From NCBI GenBank assembly GCA_041741155.1, contig JBGSKO010000188.1:62001-126000 (forward strand): a stretch of DNA of 64,000 bases, given 5' to 3'. The notes below the pieces were generated by a model. It searched no databases and was not told the origin of the DNA. It was given only the letters and a program-made list of their open reading frames with translations. This document shows, one piece after another, positions 26,033-35,509 of the stretch. The position numbers and the translations under genes are program-made. This DNA is from M3007 sp041741155 (GTDB taxonomy: Bacteria; Bacteroidota; Bacteroidia; Chitinophagales; Saprospiraceae). Every line of letters starts with the position of its first letter. Within the stretch, counting starts at the first letter, position 1.

Positions 26033-29000
26033 TCAATATCCTCCGCGCACCACTCGCACGACTTCTCCAAACTGTTCCCCCTGTATATGCACCAGATAAA
26101 CGCCTGAAGCAGCGGCGCTCATATCCAGCGCGCGAACAAATGTGCCGGCGGGTGTGCGGGCGGGTGCTTGCACCGTCTGCACCAACCTGCCCAGTTGATC
26201 CAATACCCGAATGCTGACCATCTGTTCGCCGGGCACGTTCATGCGGATGGTCAGCAGTCCGTCGGTGGGGTTGGGCGTAACAATGACCCGGACGGCTTCG
26301 GCGGTCGGCGCGGCAGCATCCAGCACCACCTCGTGCGCCGGCAAGAGAATTTCGTCCACCCAGGCACGGTCCGTACCGGTACTAACCAGGTCGTCTTTTT
26401 GGTAGGTCCAGGCCAAGCTATGCAGCCCGGCCCCGATAGGAAAAGCAACTTCGGACCAGGGTACTTCGCCGCTCCAGGAGCCAACTACGACATCATCAAT
26501 AAGAAAAAACAGGTAATCGTAATCTGCCTCGCTGCTCACCTTGCGGGCAAACGAAACAAAGCCCTCTTCCTGCACCTGCAGGTTGAGGCGCATCGTGGTG
26601 CTTTGGCTATGGGTCACGATGCCCGACCGGGCACAGAATTCTCCTACATAGGGATCGGCACTTGTGATCGTCCAGGGACGGACACCCTCCATTTCCCAGT
26701 TGAATGTGGCAAAATCATTGGTTTCGAAGGTTTCTACAATTGCATTGAGCAGGAAAGGCCCGACCATCGTCTCCGTGCTGTACACCCCCGCGTTTAGTTC
26801 ATATTTTAAATAAGCCAACGCGCCAACCGGTGCATCAGGCGAAACGGTCACATCAAACATCGCCGTTTGTGCCCCGGTAGCGGCATCCAGCGGGGCAAGC
26901 GCAATGGGCGCACTCACCGAAAGGTGCGGCGAAAGAGATGTCAACACGCCCACGGCGCCGGCGAAAGGACTGCCGCCGGTATTGCGGTTTTGAACCCTCA
27001 GAATGGCTACCTCGCCACTTTCGAGTCGGTTTCCATTGGCGCTCTGCACCGTTTCCATCGTCCAGGCGGGGATATCGAGCGCGGGTGCGTACAGCGGCAC
27101 CGTAATCGTAGTGGTATAGGCCGGAGCGCCGTCGTAGGTCACCGTCAGGTCAAATACTGCCTTGGCGCCATTGGGTATGTCGTTGCGGACGGCAAATCGG
27201 AATGCCGCGGATGCCGGAACGCCACCAGAGAGATCACCCGCGTCCGCCAGTTCATCCAGCAGGGTTACAAACGGGCTGTCGGTAGCCAGCGCCGCCTGCA
27301 CGTTAGTAGCAGTACCGAGGCCCACGTTCTGCAGCGCAACGTGGAGTGCAACCTGCTCTCCGTAGTCGGCTTGTTGGTTATTGTCGCCCGTGCTGTCGTC
27401 CAGTGTGATCGCCTGGCTAATCACGAAGGGTTGAGTAGCAGGTTTGACCCCGATGGTAGCCTGGTAGGGTGTGTGGTTGAACTGCGTGACTGTGACAACG
27501 ATGTCGCCCACGTTGTTCAGTAGATCGAATTCGAGCGTGGCTACGCCGTTTTGCACCCGCGCTACAGCCCAGGTTTGGTTTTGCCAATACAAGCTGACCA
27601 GGGCGCCCTCTACGGGACACGTGACGGTGAGACTGGTTGTTTCAAACGCGATGGAATCCGCGTGCGCGGCAATCAGCGCCTGCGGCATCCGGGTGCGGGG
27701 TACCGTGGACGGCTCAGCGAAGGGGTTCCAGAAATCGGCCATCACTTCGCCACCCTGATCATAAGCAGCGATCATGCGGGCATTTCCGTAGGCGAGCATC
27801 CCGCATATCGTCGGCGACAGGTCAACGCCGTCGGCATCCACGAGGTACTGGTTCATGCCGTCCTGCCCTTCCATAGGCGGGCTCCAACTTTGGAAATCGC
27901 TGGAAAAGAAGCCTCCGATACCGCCCCAGGGTTGTCCGGTATTGATGTTTCCGACGCGTTGCCAGGCCTCGCCGAGGCAGTCGCCATTGGTGAAATTACC
28001 CGCGCAGCAAGCGACGGCAATCAGGATCGGATAGCGGCCGGTATTGCGCAGGGTGCTCACGGCGGCGGTAGTAAAATTGCCGCTGACGAGGCCCTGCTCC
28101 CAGCCGTGGCCGGTGTAGTTGTACAAGGAAACGCCGCGCGTATTCATGGCGTCCACCAACGGAGCGTAAGGCGGATTGTCGGGTTGGTCGGCGGTAAAAT
28201 GTCCCGGCGTGGGTGATGCATCGGCGTGGCTTCCATCGTAAAATTCCCAGTACTGCTCGAAGCCGTCGGCGAGGTGGTTGGTCTTCCACTCGTTGCCGTG
28301 CTGCCAGTCGGCCTGGCCGTCGTCGCCAATGCCGAGGCCCTCGTCGGAGGCGGAGGCCATGCCGGTCGCCATCCAGTTTTTATCGCTGTCTATCAGCGGG
28401 TTGGTTTCGTATTCGAGGTTTCGGTTGACCATTATGCGCATCTGCGTGGGCGTAGCCGCGTGCAGGCGCCCGACCATGATTTCGGAGAAATGGTCATCGC
28501 CCGTCATGTAGCCGAAACAGTTGTCGCAGGAGTACGAGCCGCCGCCGCTTGGTCGCATTTGCGGCTTGATGGCGTCTTCATCGCCCACCAAAAGCAAGTA
28601 GGTAATGCCGTGTTCGGCGTAGTAATTTTTGACAAAAGTATATACCGCATCTGCGTCGGAGAAGCCGATTTCCGATACCGGGACCACCGTCGTATGGATG
28701 CCCATCTGGCGTTTCCAGGTAACCAACGGTTCCAGTTCTTCCAACAGGTCGTCTTTGGCGATCACGAGCATCTTGTCGGGTGTTTCGCCGCCGCTGCGGT
28801 TCGTTGCCTGCATTTGGCTGTTGGCGAAAAACTGTTGCTGCAACTGCCCGAATGCCCGGCTGCCGGCCGGCACTTCCGGTCCGCCAATCCGTTCATTTTT
28901 GCCTGTGCCGCCTGCATGGTACACCCGCAAGGTAATGGAGCGATAGACCCGAAGTGTTTTTTGCACGGGGTTGTATTGCACCGGATAAATCCAAAGCGCT

Positions 29001-29473
29001 TGCCCGCGGGTATCGCGGAGAATAAACGGGGTTTTCAGATCGGCCAAATTGCCCGGATAAAACGCGTCACGGGCGTATTCCGCGCCGTATTCAAAGGGCA
29101 CATTGGCAGGGTTCACTGTGCGCAGGAGGTTGCCTTTGGATGGCGCCACCTTCACGTTTTTTGTTTCTTCAAAAACACCCTCGACTACTTCCACGACCAT
29201 GTTGCCTTTGTTGGGTATCAGCAAAGCCGTGGCGTACTTGGGCACATCCGGCGCGCCTTTTTGCAGCAGCGGCGTGCCTTGCTGAATATGCGGGATGATC
29301 GCCTGACCGAGCGGTGTTGTGGTGCTGGTTTGATCTATGCCGGACAGATCCAGGCGCAAGATGGTTTCCGTCGGGCCGGCAGCGAGGATTTCGAGGTGGC
29401 TCTCGCTGCGCGCCTGGGCGAGCAAAGCGGTGACGGACAAACAGTAAAGCAGGAGGGTAATGATGTTTTTCAT
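26033..29473 (-). CDS. Gingipain-type C25 cysteine protease, T9SS substrate
   Basis: 1146 residues. Signal peptide (LLLYCLSVTALLAQ), a propeptide of about 210 residues, then a C25 domain with LLLVGDEDAIKP, YNYTGHGWEQG (catalytic His) and AVACCAGNFTNGDCLGEAW (catalytic Cys). Immunoglobulin-like domains follow, then a type A T9SS sorting domain at the C-terminus (VTPNPTDGLLTI, GVYLVHIQGE). It should cross the outer membrane by type IX secretion and be anchored or released as a protease. Mature specificity (Arg or Lys) cannot be told. A second T9SS cargo gene follows. Confidence 0.92.
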   Translation of the reverse strand: MKNIITLLLYCLSVTALLAQARSESHLEILAAGPTETILRLDLSGIDQTSTTTPLGQAIIPHIQQGTPLLQKGAPDVPKYATALLIPNKGNMVVEVVEGVFEETKNVKVAPSKGNLLRTVNPANVPFEYGAEYARDAFYPGNLADLKTPFILRDTRGQALWIYPVQYNPVQKTLRVYRSITLRVYHAGGTGKNERIGGPEVPAGSRAFGQLQQQFFANSQMQATNRSGGETPDKMLVIAKDDLLEELEPLVTWKRQMGIHTTVVPVSEIGFSDADAVYTFVKNYYAEHGITYLLLVGDEDAIKPQMRPSGGGSYSCDNCFGYMTGDDHFSEIMVGRLHAATPTQMRIMVNRNLEYETNPLIDSDKNWMATGMASASDEGLGIGDDGQADWQHGNEWKTNHLADGFEQYWEFYDGSHADASPTPGHFTADQPDNPPYAPLVDAMNTRGVSLYNYTGHGWEQGLVSGNFTTAAVSTLRNTGRYPILIAVACCAGNFTNGDCLGEAWQRVGNINTGQPWGGIGGFFSSDFQSWSPPMEGQDGMNQYLVDADGVDLSPTICGMLAYGNARMIAAYDQGGEVMADFWNPFAEPSTVPRTRMPQALIAAHADSIAFETTSLTVTCPVEGALVSLYWQNQTWAVARVQNGVATLEFDLLNNVGDIVVTVTQFNHTPYQATIGVKPATQPFVISQAITLDDSTGDNNQQADYGEQVALHVALQNVGLGTATNVQAALATDSPFVTLLDELADAGDLSGGVPASAAFRFAVRNDIPNGAKAVFDLTVTYDGAPAYTTTITVPLYAPALDIPAWTMETVQSANGNRLESGEVAILRVQNRNTGGSPFAGAVGVLTSLSPHLSVSAPIALAPLDAATGAQTAMFDVTVSPDAPVGALAYLKYELNAGVYSTETMVGPFLLNAIVETFETNDFATFNWEMEGVRPWTITSADPYVGEFCARSGIVTHSQSTTMRLNLQVQEEGFVSFARKVSSEADYDYLFFLIDDVVVGSWSGEVPWSEVAFPIGAGLHSLAWTYQKDDLVSTGTDRAWVDEILLPAHEVVLDAAAPTAEAVRVIVTPNPTDGLLTIRMNVPGEQMVSIRVLDQLGRLVQTVQAPARTPAGTFVRALDMSAAASGVYLVHIQGEQFGEVVRVVRGGY

Positions 29474-29570
29474 GAAAAGAGCAGTTGAGCGGCGAAAGGT
29501 AGAGCAGGGTTGGCGGGGCCGGGCTTTAAATTACCAAAAAGGCCAGCGTGCGACGAACTTGAACGACAAG

Positions 29571-30239
29571 TTAGTGTACCCGCTGCACTACCACCGTTTC
29601 ATCTTTTATTTTTAAAAAATAAATACCCGCAGGCTGCGCGGAAAGGTCGAGGGCTTGCTGTTCCCCCGGGAGTACCGGACCACTCCAGGCCGCTCGCCCG
29701 GCAGCATCGAACAATGTGGCGGGCACGGGTTGGGCGCCGGGATTTTCCAGAAACAGCCATCCGGCGGTCGGATTGGGGAAAACGCGCACGCGCAAACGAT
29801 CGGGCTCTTGCGCCCCCGTGACGCCGGGAGTTTGAAGGCTAAAAAATACATCGGCAGCATTGGACGGGTTGCCGTCCTCCCAAACGCGGAACCACAGCCA
29901 GGCAGCTCCAGGTGTTTCGCCGGGCTGCACGATCAATTTAAGGTACGGTTGTTCGGCGCCAACGGCCGGGTTCATCAGGCCACCGGTCGGGATGCCAATG
30001 TAGCAGAGGCCAAAATCGCACAAATCAAGTGTCCAGGTTTCCGGATGCGACACCTCGATTTTTTTCCAGCGCAACTGGAGGGTATCGTCTCCGGTTTTTT
30101 CAAAAAAAATGGTACACTCCGTCGCCAGATTGAGCGCGACTTCCTGCTGCAGCAGCGGCGCAGGAATGGGGAAGAATGTTTGGCCGGGCGCTGCATGCGC
30201 CAGAAACAACAGCAGGGAAATCAAATTTGAAACGCGCAT
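29571..30239 (-). CDS. Small T9SS-secreted protein of unknown function
   Basis: 222 residues from the ATG at 30239, chosen because a signal peptide (VSNLISLLLFLAHAAPGQ) follows. The middle is a beta-rich domain of unknown family. The last 80 residues form a type A T9SS sorting domain: VRVFPNPTAGWLFL, LFDAAGRAAW, LSAQPAGIYFLKIKD. It is secreted to the surface or medium. It lies upstream of the gingipain-type gene in the same orientation, with 97 bases between. Confidence 0.82.
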   Translation of the reverse strand: MRVSNLISLLLFLAHAAPGQTFFPIPAPLLQQEVALNLATECTIFFEKTGDDTLQLRWKKIEVSHPETWTLDLCDFGLCYIGIPTGGLMNPAVGAEQPYLKLIVQPGETPGAAWLWFRVWEDGNPSNAADVFFSLQTPGVTGAQEPDRLRVRVFPNPTAGWLFLENPGAQPVPATLFDAAGRAAWSGPVLPGEQQALDLSAQPAGIYFLKIKDETVVVQRVH

Positions 30240-30382
30240 ACTGGTTTGTTTTAAAAGTGGAGAGCGGACGGCGTTGCGCCCGCTCTCGCGTATAGTGGAC
30301 GCCCGCACTTTCGTCGGGCGGGCGGAAAGACGGCGGCCCCGGCAAGCCGGGGTTCCACCGTTATCTTGATGGCAAATACAGC

Positions 30383-30862
30383 CTAACCTTCCAATTTTCG
30401 CGCCTTTTCCAGCACCACCTGTTCCAGTCCTTTTTTATAGGCGGCTACACGGTCCAGCAGATCCGGATCGCCGACGCCCAGTATCTGGGCGGCGAGGATG
30501 CCGGCATTTCGGGCGGCATTGAGTGCCACTGTAGCTACGGGTACGCCTTCCGGCATTTGCAGGATAGACAAAATACTGTCCCAGCCGTCTATGGAATTGG
30601 AGGATTTGACAGGCACCCCGATAACCGGCAGTGGCGTGATGGCCGCTACCATGCCCGGCAAGTGCGCGGCGCCGCCGGCACCGGCGATGACAACGCGAAT
30701 GCCGCGTTCCCGGGCCGTTTGCGCAAACTGAAACATCCGTTCCGGCGTGCGGTGTGCCGACACGATAGTCATTTCGAACGGCACACGCAGTTCGGTCAAA
30801 ATATCCGCCGCCTTTTGCATGACCGGCAGGTCGGAGTCGGATCCCATGATGATGGCTACCAT
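30383..30862 (-). CDS. purE: N5-carboxyaminoimidazole ribonucleotide mutase
   Basis: 159 residues, class I PurE. It moves the carboxyl group of N5-CAIR to give CAIR in purine synthesis. Seen: IIMGSDSDLPVM, VSAHRTPERM with the active-site His, AGAGGAAHLPGM, GVPVKSSNSIDGWDS and the C-terminal NAARNAGILAAQI helix. The usual length. purK is not adjacent. rnpB lies just upstream in the same orientation. Confidence 0.96.
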   Translation of the reverse strand: MVAIIMGSDSDLPVMQKAADILTELRVPFEMTIVSAHRTPERMFQFAQTARERGIRVVIAGAGGAAHLPGMVAAITPLPVIGVPVKSSNSIDGWDSILSILQMPEGVPVATVALNAARNAGILAAQILGVGDPDLLDRVAAYKKGLEQVVLEKARKLEG

Positions 30863-30885
30863 CCCAAAGTTTTGAGTTTTAAGTT

Positions 30886-31313
30886 AAAAAAAACACTGCA
30901 AACCTGTAAGCCGGATTCTGTACCTCGTACTCCCCGAGGGGAGCGCGGGGTCTCTGCCATTTATCTGGACCGAAGCCTCGCGGCCCGGTTCTGCGCTGCC
31001 TACCCCCCTTGCCAGCCCGAGGGCTGATGCGCGAGCCGCACATCCCCCGTCCGGTTGCCCGGAACAGGGCGCAAGGTGTACATGGCATTTCAACCCGCCA
31101 GGTTTATCCGCGTGCCGGCTTGCACCGGCGCGCCGTGCGCTCTTACCGCACATTTTCACCCTTACCCCGATGAATTGGGGCGGTTATTTTCTGTGACCCT
31201 TTCTGTACTCCGGCCTTTGCCGAAGCCCCACCGGTTAGGTGGCGCGGTGCTCTGTGTTGTCCGGACTTTCCTCCCATCCCGAACGGGAAAAGGCGGCAGA
31301 GCGGTTTGCAGTG
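30886..31313 (-). ncRNA. rnpB: RNase P RNA (bacterial type A)
   Basis: On the minus strand the region from 31313 begins CACTGCAAACCGCTC and soon reads GGGAGGAAAGTCCGGACAAC, the conserved P4/J3 segment of RNase P RNA. It ends with ACAGAATCCGGCTTACAGG and GTTTGCAGTG. The two ends pair to form helix P1 (CACTGCAAAC with GTTTGCAGTG), and a T-run follows at about 30886-30893. The length of about 420 bases fits. It processes the 5' ends of tRNAs with the protein RnpA. Ends are estimated within a few bases. Confidence 0.95.
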
Positions 31314-31432
31314 TTTACTTTGGGCTCGTGAAAGCCTCTATTTTTTAAAAAAGATCGCCTGCGGGCAGGCTTCTGTTTGGTTGGCACGATTTTTTAGTTT
31401 TCATCGGAGCATACGCGCAAGTTTTGTTCTTG

Positions 31433-31440
31433 TACTTTTG
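31433..31440 (+). promoter_or_regulatory. -7 promoter element for the histidine kinase gene
   Basis: TACTTTTG, exact TAnnTTTG match, 92 bases before the ATG at 31532. It lies in the divergent region between rnpB and the kinase gene. Confidence 0.6.
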
Positions 31441-31531
31441 CACGGCGCGTAAAAAGCCGTTTTTCCATCCCTGAATTTTACCAGCGTAATCTTGAGTTCG
31501 CTCCGGATGCTGGTTTCATGCTCCGCACAAC

Positions 31532-34500
31532 ATGATTAAACGCCTGCTCCTGTACCTTTTGGCCGGAGTCATTCTATTGGCGGTGGCAATCACCGCCGAC
31601 CGCGGGTACAAAGATACGGCGCTGCTGCAACAGTATGCTGCCGAAATCGAAACGTACCTGATTGAGCAGGAAGCCAAAGGGCTTGGGTGGGCGCGTCAGG
31701 AAAACGCCAGCCTGAGCGCTTCGATAGCCGGGCGCCCTGTTTCTTCTCCGGACGCCTGGGTCGCTGCGCTGACGGTACAAGCCGGGGAGCAGTACACTAT
31801 ACTCATCCACCAAAATGACTCCCTGATTTTTTCCTCCAATAATAAGGTGCTTCCCCCGGAGGCATTTCTGACCCAAATACTCCAGGGGGCCGAACGCACC
31901 GTGCTACACCTGCCTCAGGGGCATTATTTTGCCTGCCACAAACCTTTTGATTCCGAAAAAACCCTGACACTCTTGGTTCCTATTCGGTACGCCCTGGATG
32001 GGGTTGCCCGACAGCAGGGGCGCGTTTTGTTCCCGGCCAACGCTTCTATTCCGGCGCAAGTGATCGTCAGCCAAGAACCGACCGAACATCCCGTTCGCAT
32101 CTCCGGCGCCGATATCTGCTGGCTTCAGGCATCCGGCTCCGTACAGGCGGCATGGGTACAATGGATAAAACTATTGGCTTACGGTCTGGTTTTGGCGCTG
32201 CTGCTGGCGCTGGCGTTTCAGGGCGCCATGCTGCTCGTCAAGCGCAATCAGGCGCTCGCGGGCGCAGCCCTGTTGGTTGCTTTAGTTGCTATGCTCTCCT
32301 GGCTAAACCAGACCACCGGTTTCACCGCAGACGCATTCAGCCAGTTGCCGGTCTTTGCGCAGCGTTTCGACACACCAGTCCTGCTCGGCAGCTCTTTGGG
32401 CGACTGGCTGCTGAACCTGTCTATGCTGCTGTGGTTGACGGTTTATTTTCACCGTGCATTCCGGCTGGAAAGCCTGAAAACGATGCCGTCGCTTCCGGTG
32501 CGGATTGCGCTGGCCGCTGTTTGCTACCTGCTGGTCATGTTGAGCGTATTGGTCGGCGTGGAAGTGTACCGCGAAGTAGTTTTTCACTCGGCGCTCAACT
32601 TCGACTTTGACAACCTCCTGAACTTCGACGGGTTTACCATCCTTGCCCTGAGCGGAATTTTTCTGCTGTTGCTGGCCATGCTTCTCTTTGGTCACCGCTT
32701 GATTTATACGGTGTTGCAATTGCAGCTGACCATCTCGCAACGCGCCATAGCGATTAGCGCTTCAACCCTGGTGGTTTATCTGATTTGCCTTGGCTACCAG
32801 GATGTATTTCAAATAAATCCGGCATATATCGCAGGTTTTACGTTTGTGTACGCCGGGCTGTTCTATTTTTTCCTGGACATTAAAATCCCCCGGCTGGGCG
32901 GAGTAGTGCTCTGGCTGATGTTGTTTTCCATGGCGTCGGCCTTGTTGCTGTACCGATACAACTACCTGAAAGATAAAAGTGTACGCCTTTCATATTCCGA
33001 GGCGTTGGCAATGGCCCGGGACACTGCGCAGGCCGAGCCGCAACTAAAACAGGTGCTCACGCAAATCCGTACGGACAGCGCGATCAACCGCTTGCTGAAG
33101 CCGTGGCCGTTCAAACCGCAAACGGCTGATCTACGCAAACGCGTGAATGCGCTCCTGTATCCGCAACGCTACCTGTTCCAGCACTACCGCGTGTCGGTTT
33201 TTGCCTTCGATGAAGATGGAGTGGTACTGCCCCAGGATCAGTCCCGGGAACGCGAATATGTTGTTGGTCAAAATTGGGAACGCGCCACGCCGTTGCCAGA
33301 TGCACCGGAAATTCGCTATTTCACCGCTACTGACGGCACATTTCGGTACCTCATACACACCCGGGCGTTGCGCATGAACGACCCCACCCAGCCTGCCGAT
33401 CTCTATTATTTTTTTGACCACCAGTACCCGCAACCCACGCGAGTCTATTCCGAGTTATTTTACCAAATCCCTTACAAGGGTATGGACCGCTTGTTGCAAT
33501 ACGATTTCGCCGTGCAACGCGCCGGTAACCTCGTTGTGGACCAAGGCAACGCCAATCAGGTCGTTTTCCAAAAAGCATTGCCCACCGGGACGGCGCAGGA
33601 GCAAATCACCACCTCGCCCAAACGCGTGGATGCCGTTTACCGGAGTGCAGACGGCCAGACAACTGCTGCCGTAGGGCGCCCTTTAGGTAACGCGCTGAAG
33701 CAGATTTACCTGTTTGCTGTATTATTTGCGCTGACCTCCTTGTCCATTTTTACCCTTGCGTTGCTGAATACCTACCTCCACTTTTTGCCGAAATACTACC
33801 AGTTCAATTTTTCAGCAAAAGGCTCCCTGGCCAAGCGTATCCATTACGGCAATTTTGCTCTCATCGGATTGGCTTTTGCCGGTATCGGATTACTGACTTA
33901 CCAACACTTCGCCCGCACTGCCCAGGATGCCGAACGCGTCAATCTGGACAAACGCGCCGATGCTGTGCTGACCCATCTGCGCATCAAACTGGGTGATTTG
34001 GAACCCGGAGCCGATAGCCTCAAACGCGCACTTCCCGAAATTCTGGCGCCGCTGGCGGCCAGTCTTTTCACCGATGTAAACCTGTTCTCCCCCAGCGGAA
34101 ACCTCCTGTTTTCTACCCAAAACGACCTCGTACAACTCGGCATTCTGCCCAACCGCATGAGCACGCAGGCACTGGCCTCGCTCACCATCGGAGAGCAACA
34201 GCAATCCATTGTGTCGGAGCAGGTTGTCGGCGCTGAATTTTCCAGCCGCTACATGCCGCTGCACAACAACCAAAACCAACTGCTGGGCTTCCTCGGTGTA
34301 CCGTACTATTTGTCGGACCGGAAAGTCGGGCCGGAGGTTTCCGACTTTATCGGCATCCTGGCCAGCGTGTACGTATTCCTGATGCTGATCGCGTACTCGG
34401 TGTCCTTCGTGTTGTCTCGTTCCATCATTCAGCCGGTCAAACTGATTTCTGAAAAAATCAAACGCCTCCAACTGGAAGATAAAAACGAACCGCTGGAATA

Positions 34501-35305
34501 CCCGGGCGATTCGCAGGACGAGCTAAGCGGGCTCATTGACGAGTACAACCGCATGGTGGAAAAACTGGAGGAGTCCAAAGGACAACTGATCCGCCTGGAA
34601 CGCGAAAGTGCCTGGCGCGAAATGGCCCGGCAGGTAGCACACGATATCAAGAATCCGCTGACCACCATGAAACTTTCCATGCAGCAACTGGAGCGGGTGT
34701 CGGCCGAGCCTGCCCAGGCGGCGCTGTATTTGAAAAAAGCCATCACCCGGCTTATCGAACAAATTGACTCGCTGGCGCAAATCGCGTCGGAGTTTTCTAT
34801 GTTCGCCAACCTGGATATTCAGCAAAAGCAGGACATTATCCTGAACGACGTAGTAGAAAGTGTGTACGACCTGTTCAGCGAGCAAAAAGACGTCGCACTG
34901 GACTTGAAAATTCCGACCGAACGATTCCACATCAGCGGCGACAAGAACCACCTCATTCGGGTGTTCAACAACCTCGTGATCAATGCCATACAAGCCATAC
35001 CGTCGGACCGGAAGGGGCAAATTCAAGTGTCTATTTTTCGGCAAAACGACCACGCCGTGGTGCGCATCCACGACAACGGCGGCGGCATTCCGCCGGAAAT
35101 TCAAAAGCGTGTGTTCGAGCCGAACTTCACCACCAAGACCTCCGGCAGCGGCCTCGGCCTGGCTATTTGCAAAAAAATTATTGAGGCCCTCGACGGCGCT
35201 ATCCGCTTCGAGACCCGTGAAAACGAAGGCACCGATTTTTTTGTAGAACTGCCCATCACCGCCACCGAAGCGCCCGGAAATCCGGTGAAGACAACCGTGC
35301 GATAG
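31532..35305 (+). CDS. Large membrane sensor histidine kinase, NtrY-like
   Basis: 1257 residues. An N-terminal helix, an extracytoplasmic stretch, a block of about eight membrane helices (residues 205-490), a second extracytoplasmic sensor region (about 500-720), two further helices flanking a third sensor region (about 735-965), a HAMP linker, then HisKA with QVAHDIKNPLTTMK (phospho-His near 1036) and HATPase_c with NAIQAIPSD, HDNGGGIPP and GSGLGLAICKKIIEA. It would sense an envelope or membrane signal and phosphorylate a response regulator; no partner is adjacent. Three sensor segments and the length are unusual. Confidence 0.9.
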   Translation: MIKRLLLYLLAGVILLAVAITADRGYKDTALLQQYAAEIETYLIEQEAKGLGWARQENASLSASIAGRPVSSPDAWVAALTVQAGEQYTILIHQNDSLIFSSNNKVLPPEAFLTQILQGAERTVLHLPQGHYFACHKPFDSEKTLTLLVPIRYALDGVARQQGRVLFPANASIPAQVIVSQEPTEHPVRISGADICWLQASGSVQAAWVQWIKLLAYGLVLALLLALAFQGAMLLVKRNQALAGAALLVALVAMLSWLNQTTGFTADAFSQLPVFAQRFDTPVLLGSSLGDWLLNLSMLLWLTVYFHRAFRLESLKTMPSLPVRIALAAVCYLLVMLSVLVGVEVYREVVFHSALNFDFDNLLNFDGFTILALSGIFLLLLAMLLFGHRLIYTVLQLQLTISQRAIAISASTLVVYLICLGYQDVFQINPAYIAGFTFVYAGLFYFFLDIKIPRLGGVVLWLMLFSMASALLLYRYNYLKDKSVRLSYSEALAMARDTAQAEPQLKQVLTQIRTDSAINRLLKPWPFKPQTADLRKRVNALLYPQRYLFQHYRVSVFAFDEDGVVLPQDQSREREYVVGQNWERATPLPDAPEIRYFTATDGTFRYLIHTRALRMNDPTQPADLYYFFDHQYPQPTRVYSELFYQIPYKGMDRLLQYDFAVQRAGNLVVDQGNANQVVFQKALPTGTAQEQITTSPKRVDAVYRSADGQTTAAVGRPLGNALKQIYLFAVLFALTSLSIFTLALLNTYLHFLPKYYQFNFSAKGSLAKRIHYGNFALIGLAFAGIGLLTYQHFARTAQDAERVNLDKRADAVLTHLRIKLGDLEPGADSLKRALPEILAPLAASLFTDVNLFSPSGNLLFSTQNDLVQLGILPNRMSTQALASLTIGEQQQSIVSEQVVGAEFSSRYMPLHNNQNQLLGFLGVPYYLSDRKVGPEVSDFIGILASVYVFLMLIAYSVSFVLSRSIIQPVKLISEKIKRLQLEDKNEPLEYPGDSQDELSGLIDEYNRMVEKLEESKGQLIRLERESAWREMARQVAHDIKNPLTTMKLSMQQLERVSAEPAQAALYLKKAITRLIEQIDSLAQIASEFSMFANLDIQQKQDIILNDVVESVYDLFSEQKDVALDLKIPTERFHISGDKNHLIRVFNNLVINAIQAIPSDRKGQIQVSIFRQNDHAVVRIHDNGGGIPPEIQKRVFEPNFTTKTSGSGLGLAICKKIIEALDGAIRFETRENEGTDFFVELPITATEAPGNPVKTTVR

Positions 35306-35328
35306 ATTTTATCGCTATTTTGGCTTTT

Positions 35329-35490
35329 TAAGTGCCGAGACTGAATTAATTGATAATTGAAACTCGGTCTTTCGAAGCAATACTTCGTTATTTTTTTCAG
35401 CCGTAGCGCTGCTATGACTTCAAAAAATGCCTTGTCTTGCTCCAAAATTCCTTCGCTTCATTTTATCAATTAATTCAGTCTCGGCACTTA
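35329..35490. mobile_element. MITE with perfect 28-bp terminal inverted repeats
   Basis: 35329-35356 (starts TAAGTGCCGAGACTG) is the exact reverse complement of 35463-35490 (ends CAGTCTCGGCACTTA). The total is 162 bases, with no coding capacity. If the ends are AGTGCC and GGCACT, each is flanked by TA, which fits a target-site duplication of an IS630/Tc1-mariner-type transposase acting in trans (inference). It lies between the kinase and acyltransferase genes, 19 bases before the latter's ATG. Confidence 0.85.
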
Positions 35491-35509
35491 CTAAAAAACT
35501 ACCGGCAAT

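Noticed and set aside
28226..29488. 420-codon open frame on the plus strand
   Set aside because: It lies antisense to the gingipain-type gene, whose catalytic motifs are unmistakable; the plus-strand product has no recognisable domain and reflects the high GC content.
30240..30382. GC-rich inverted repeats upstream of the small T9SS gene as terminators
   Set aside because: Several short imperfect hairpins are visible but none is followed by a T-run on the minus strand, so no terminator could be supported.
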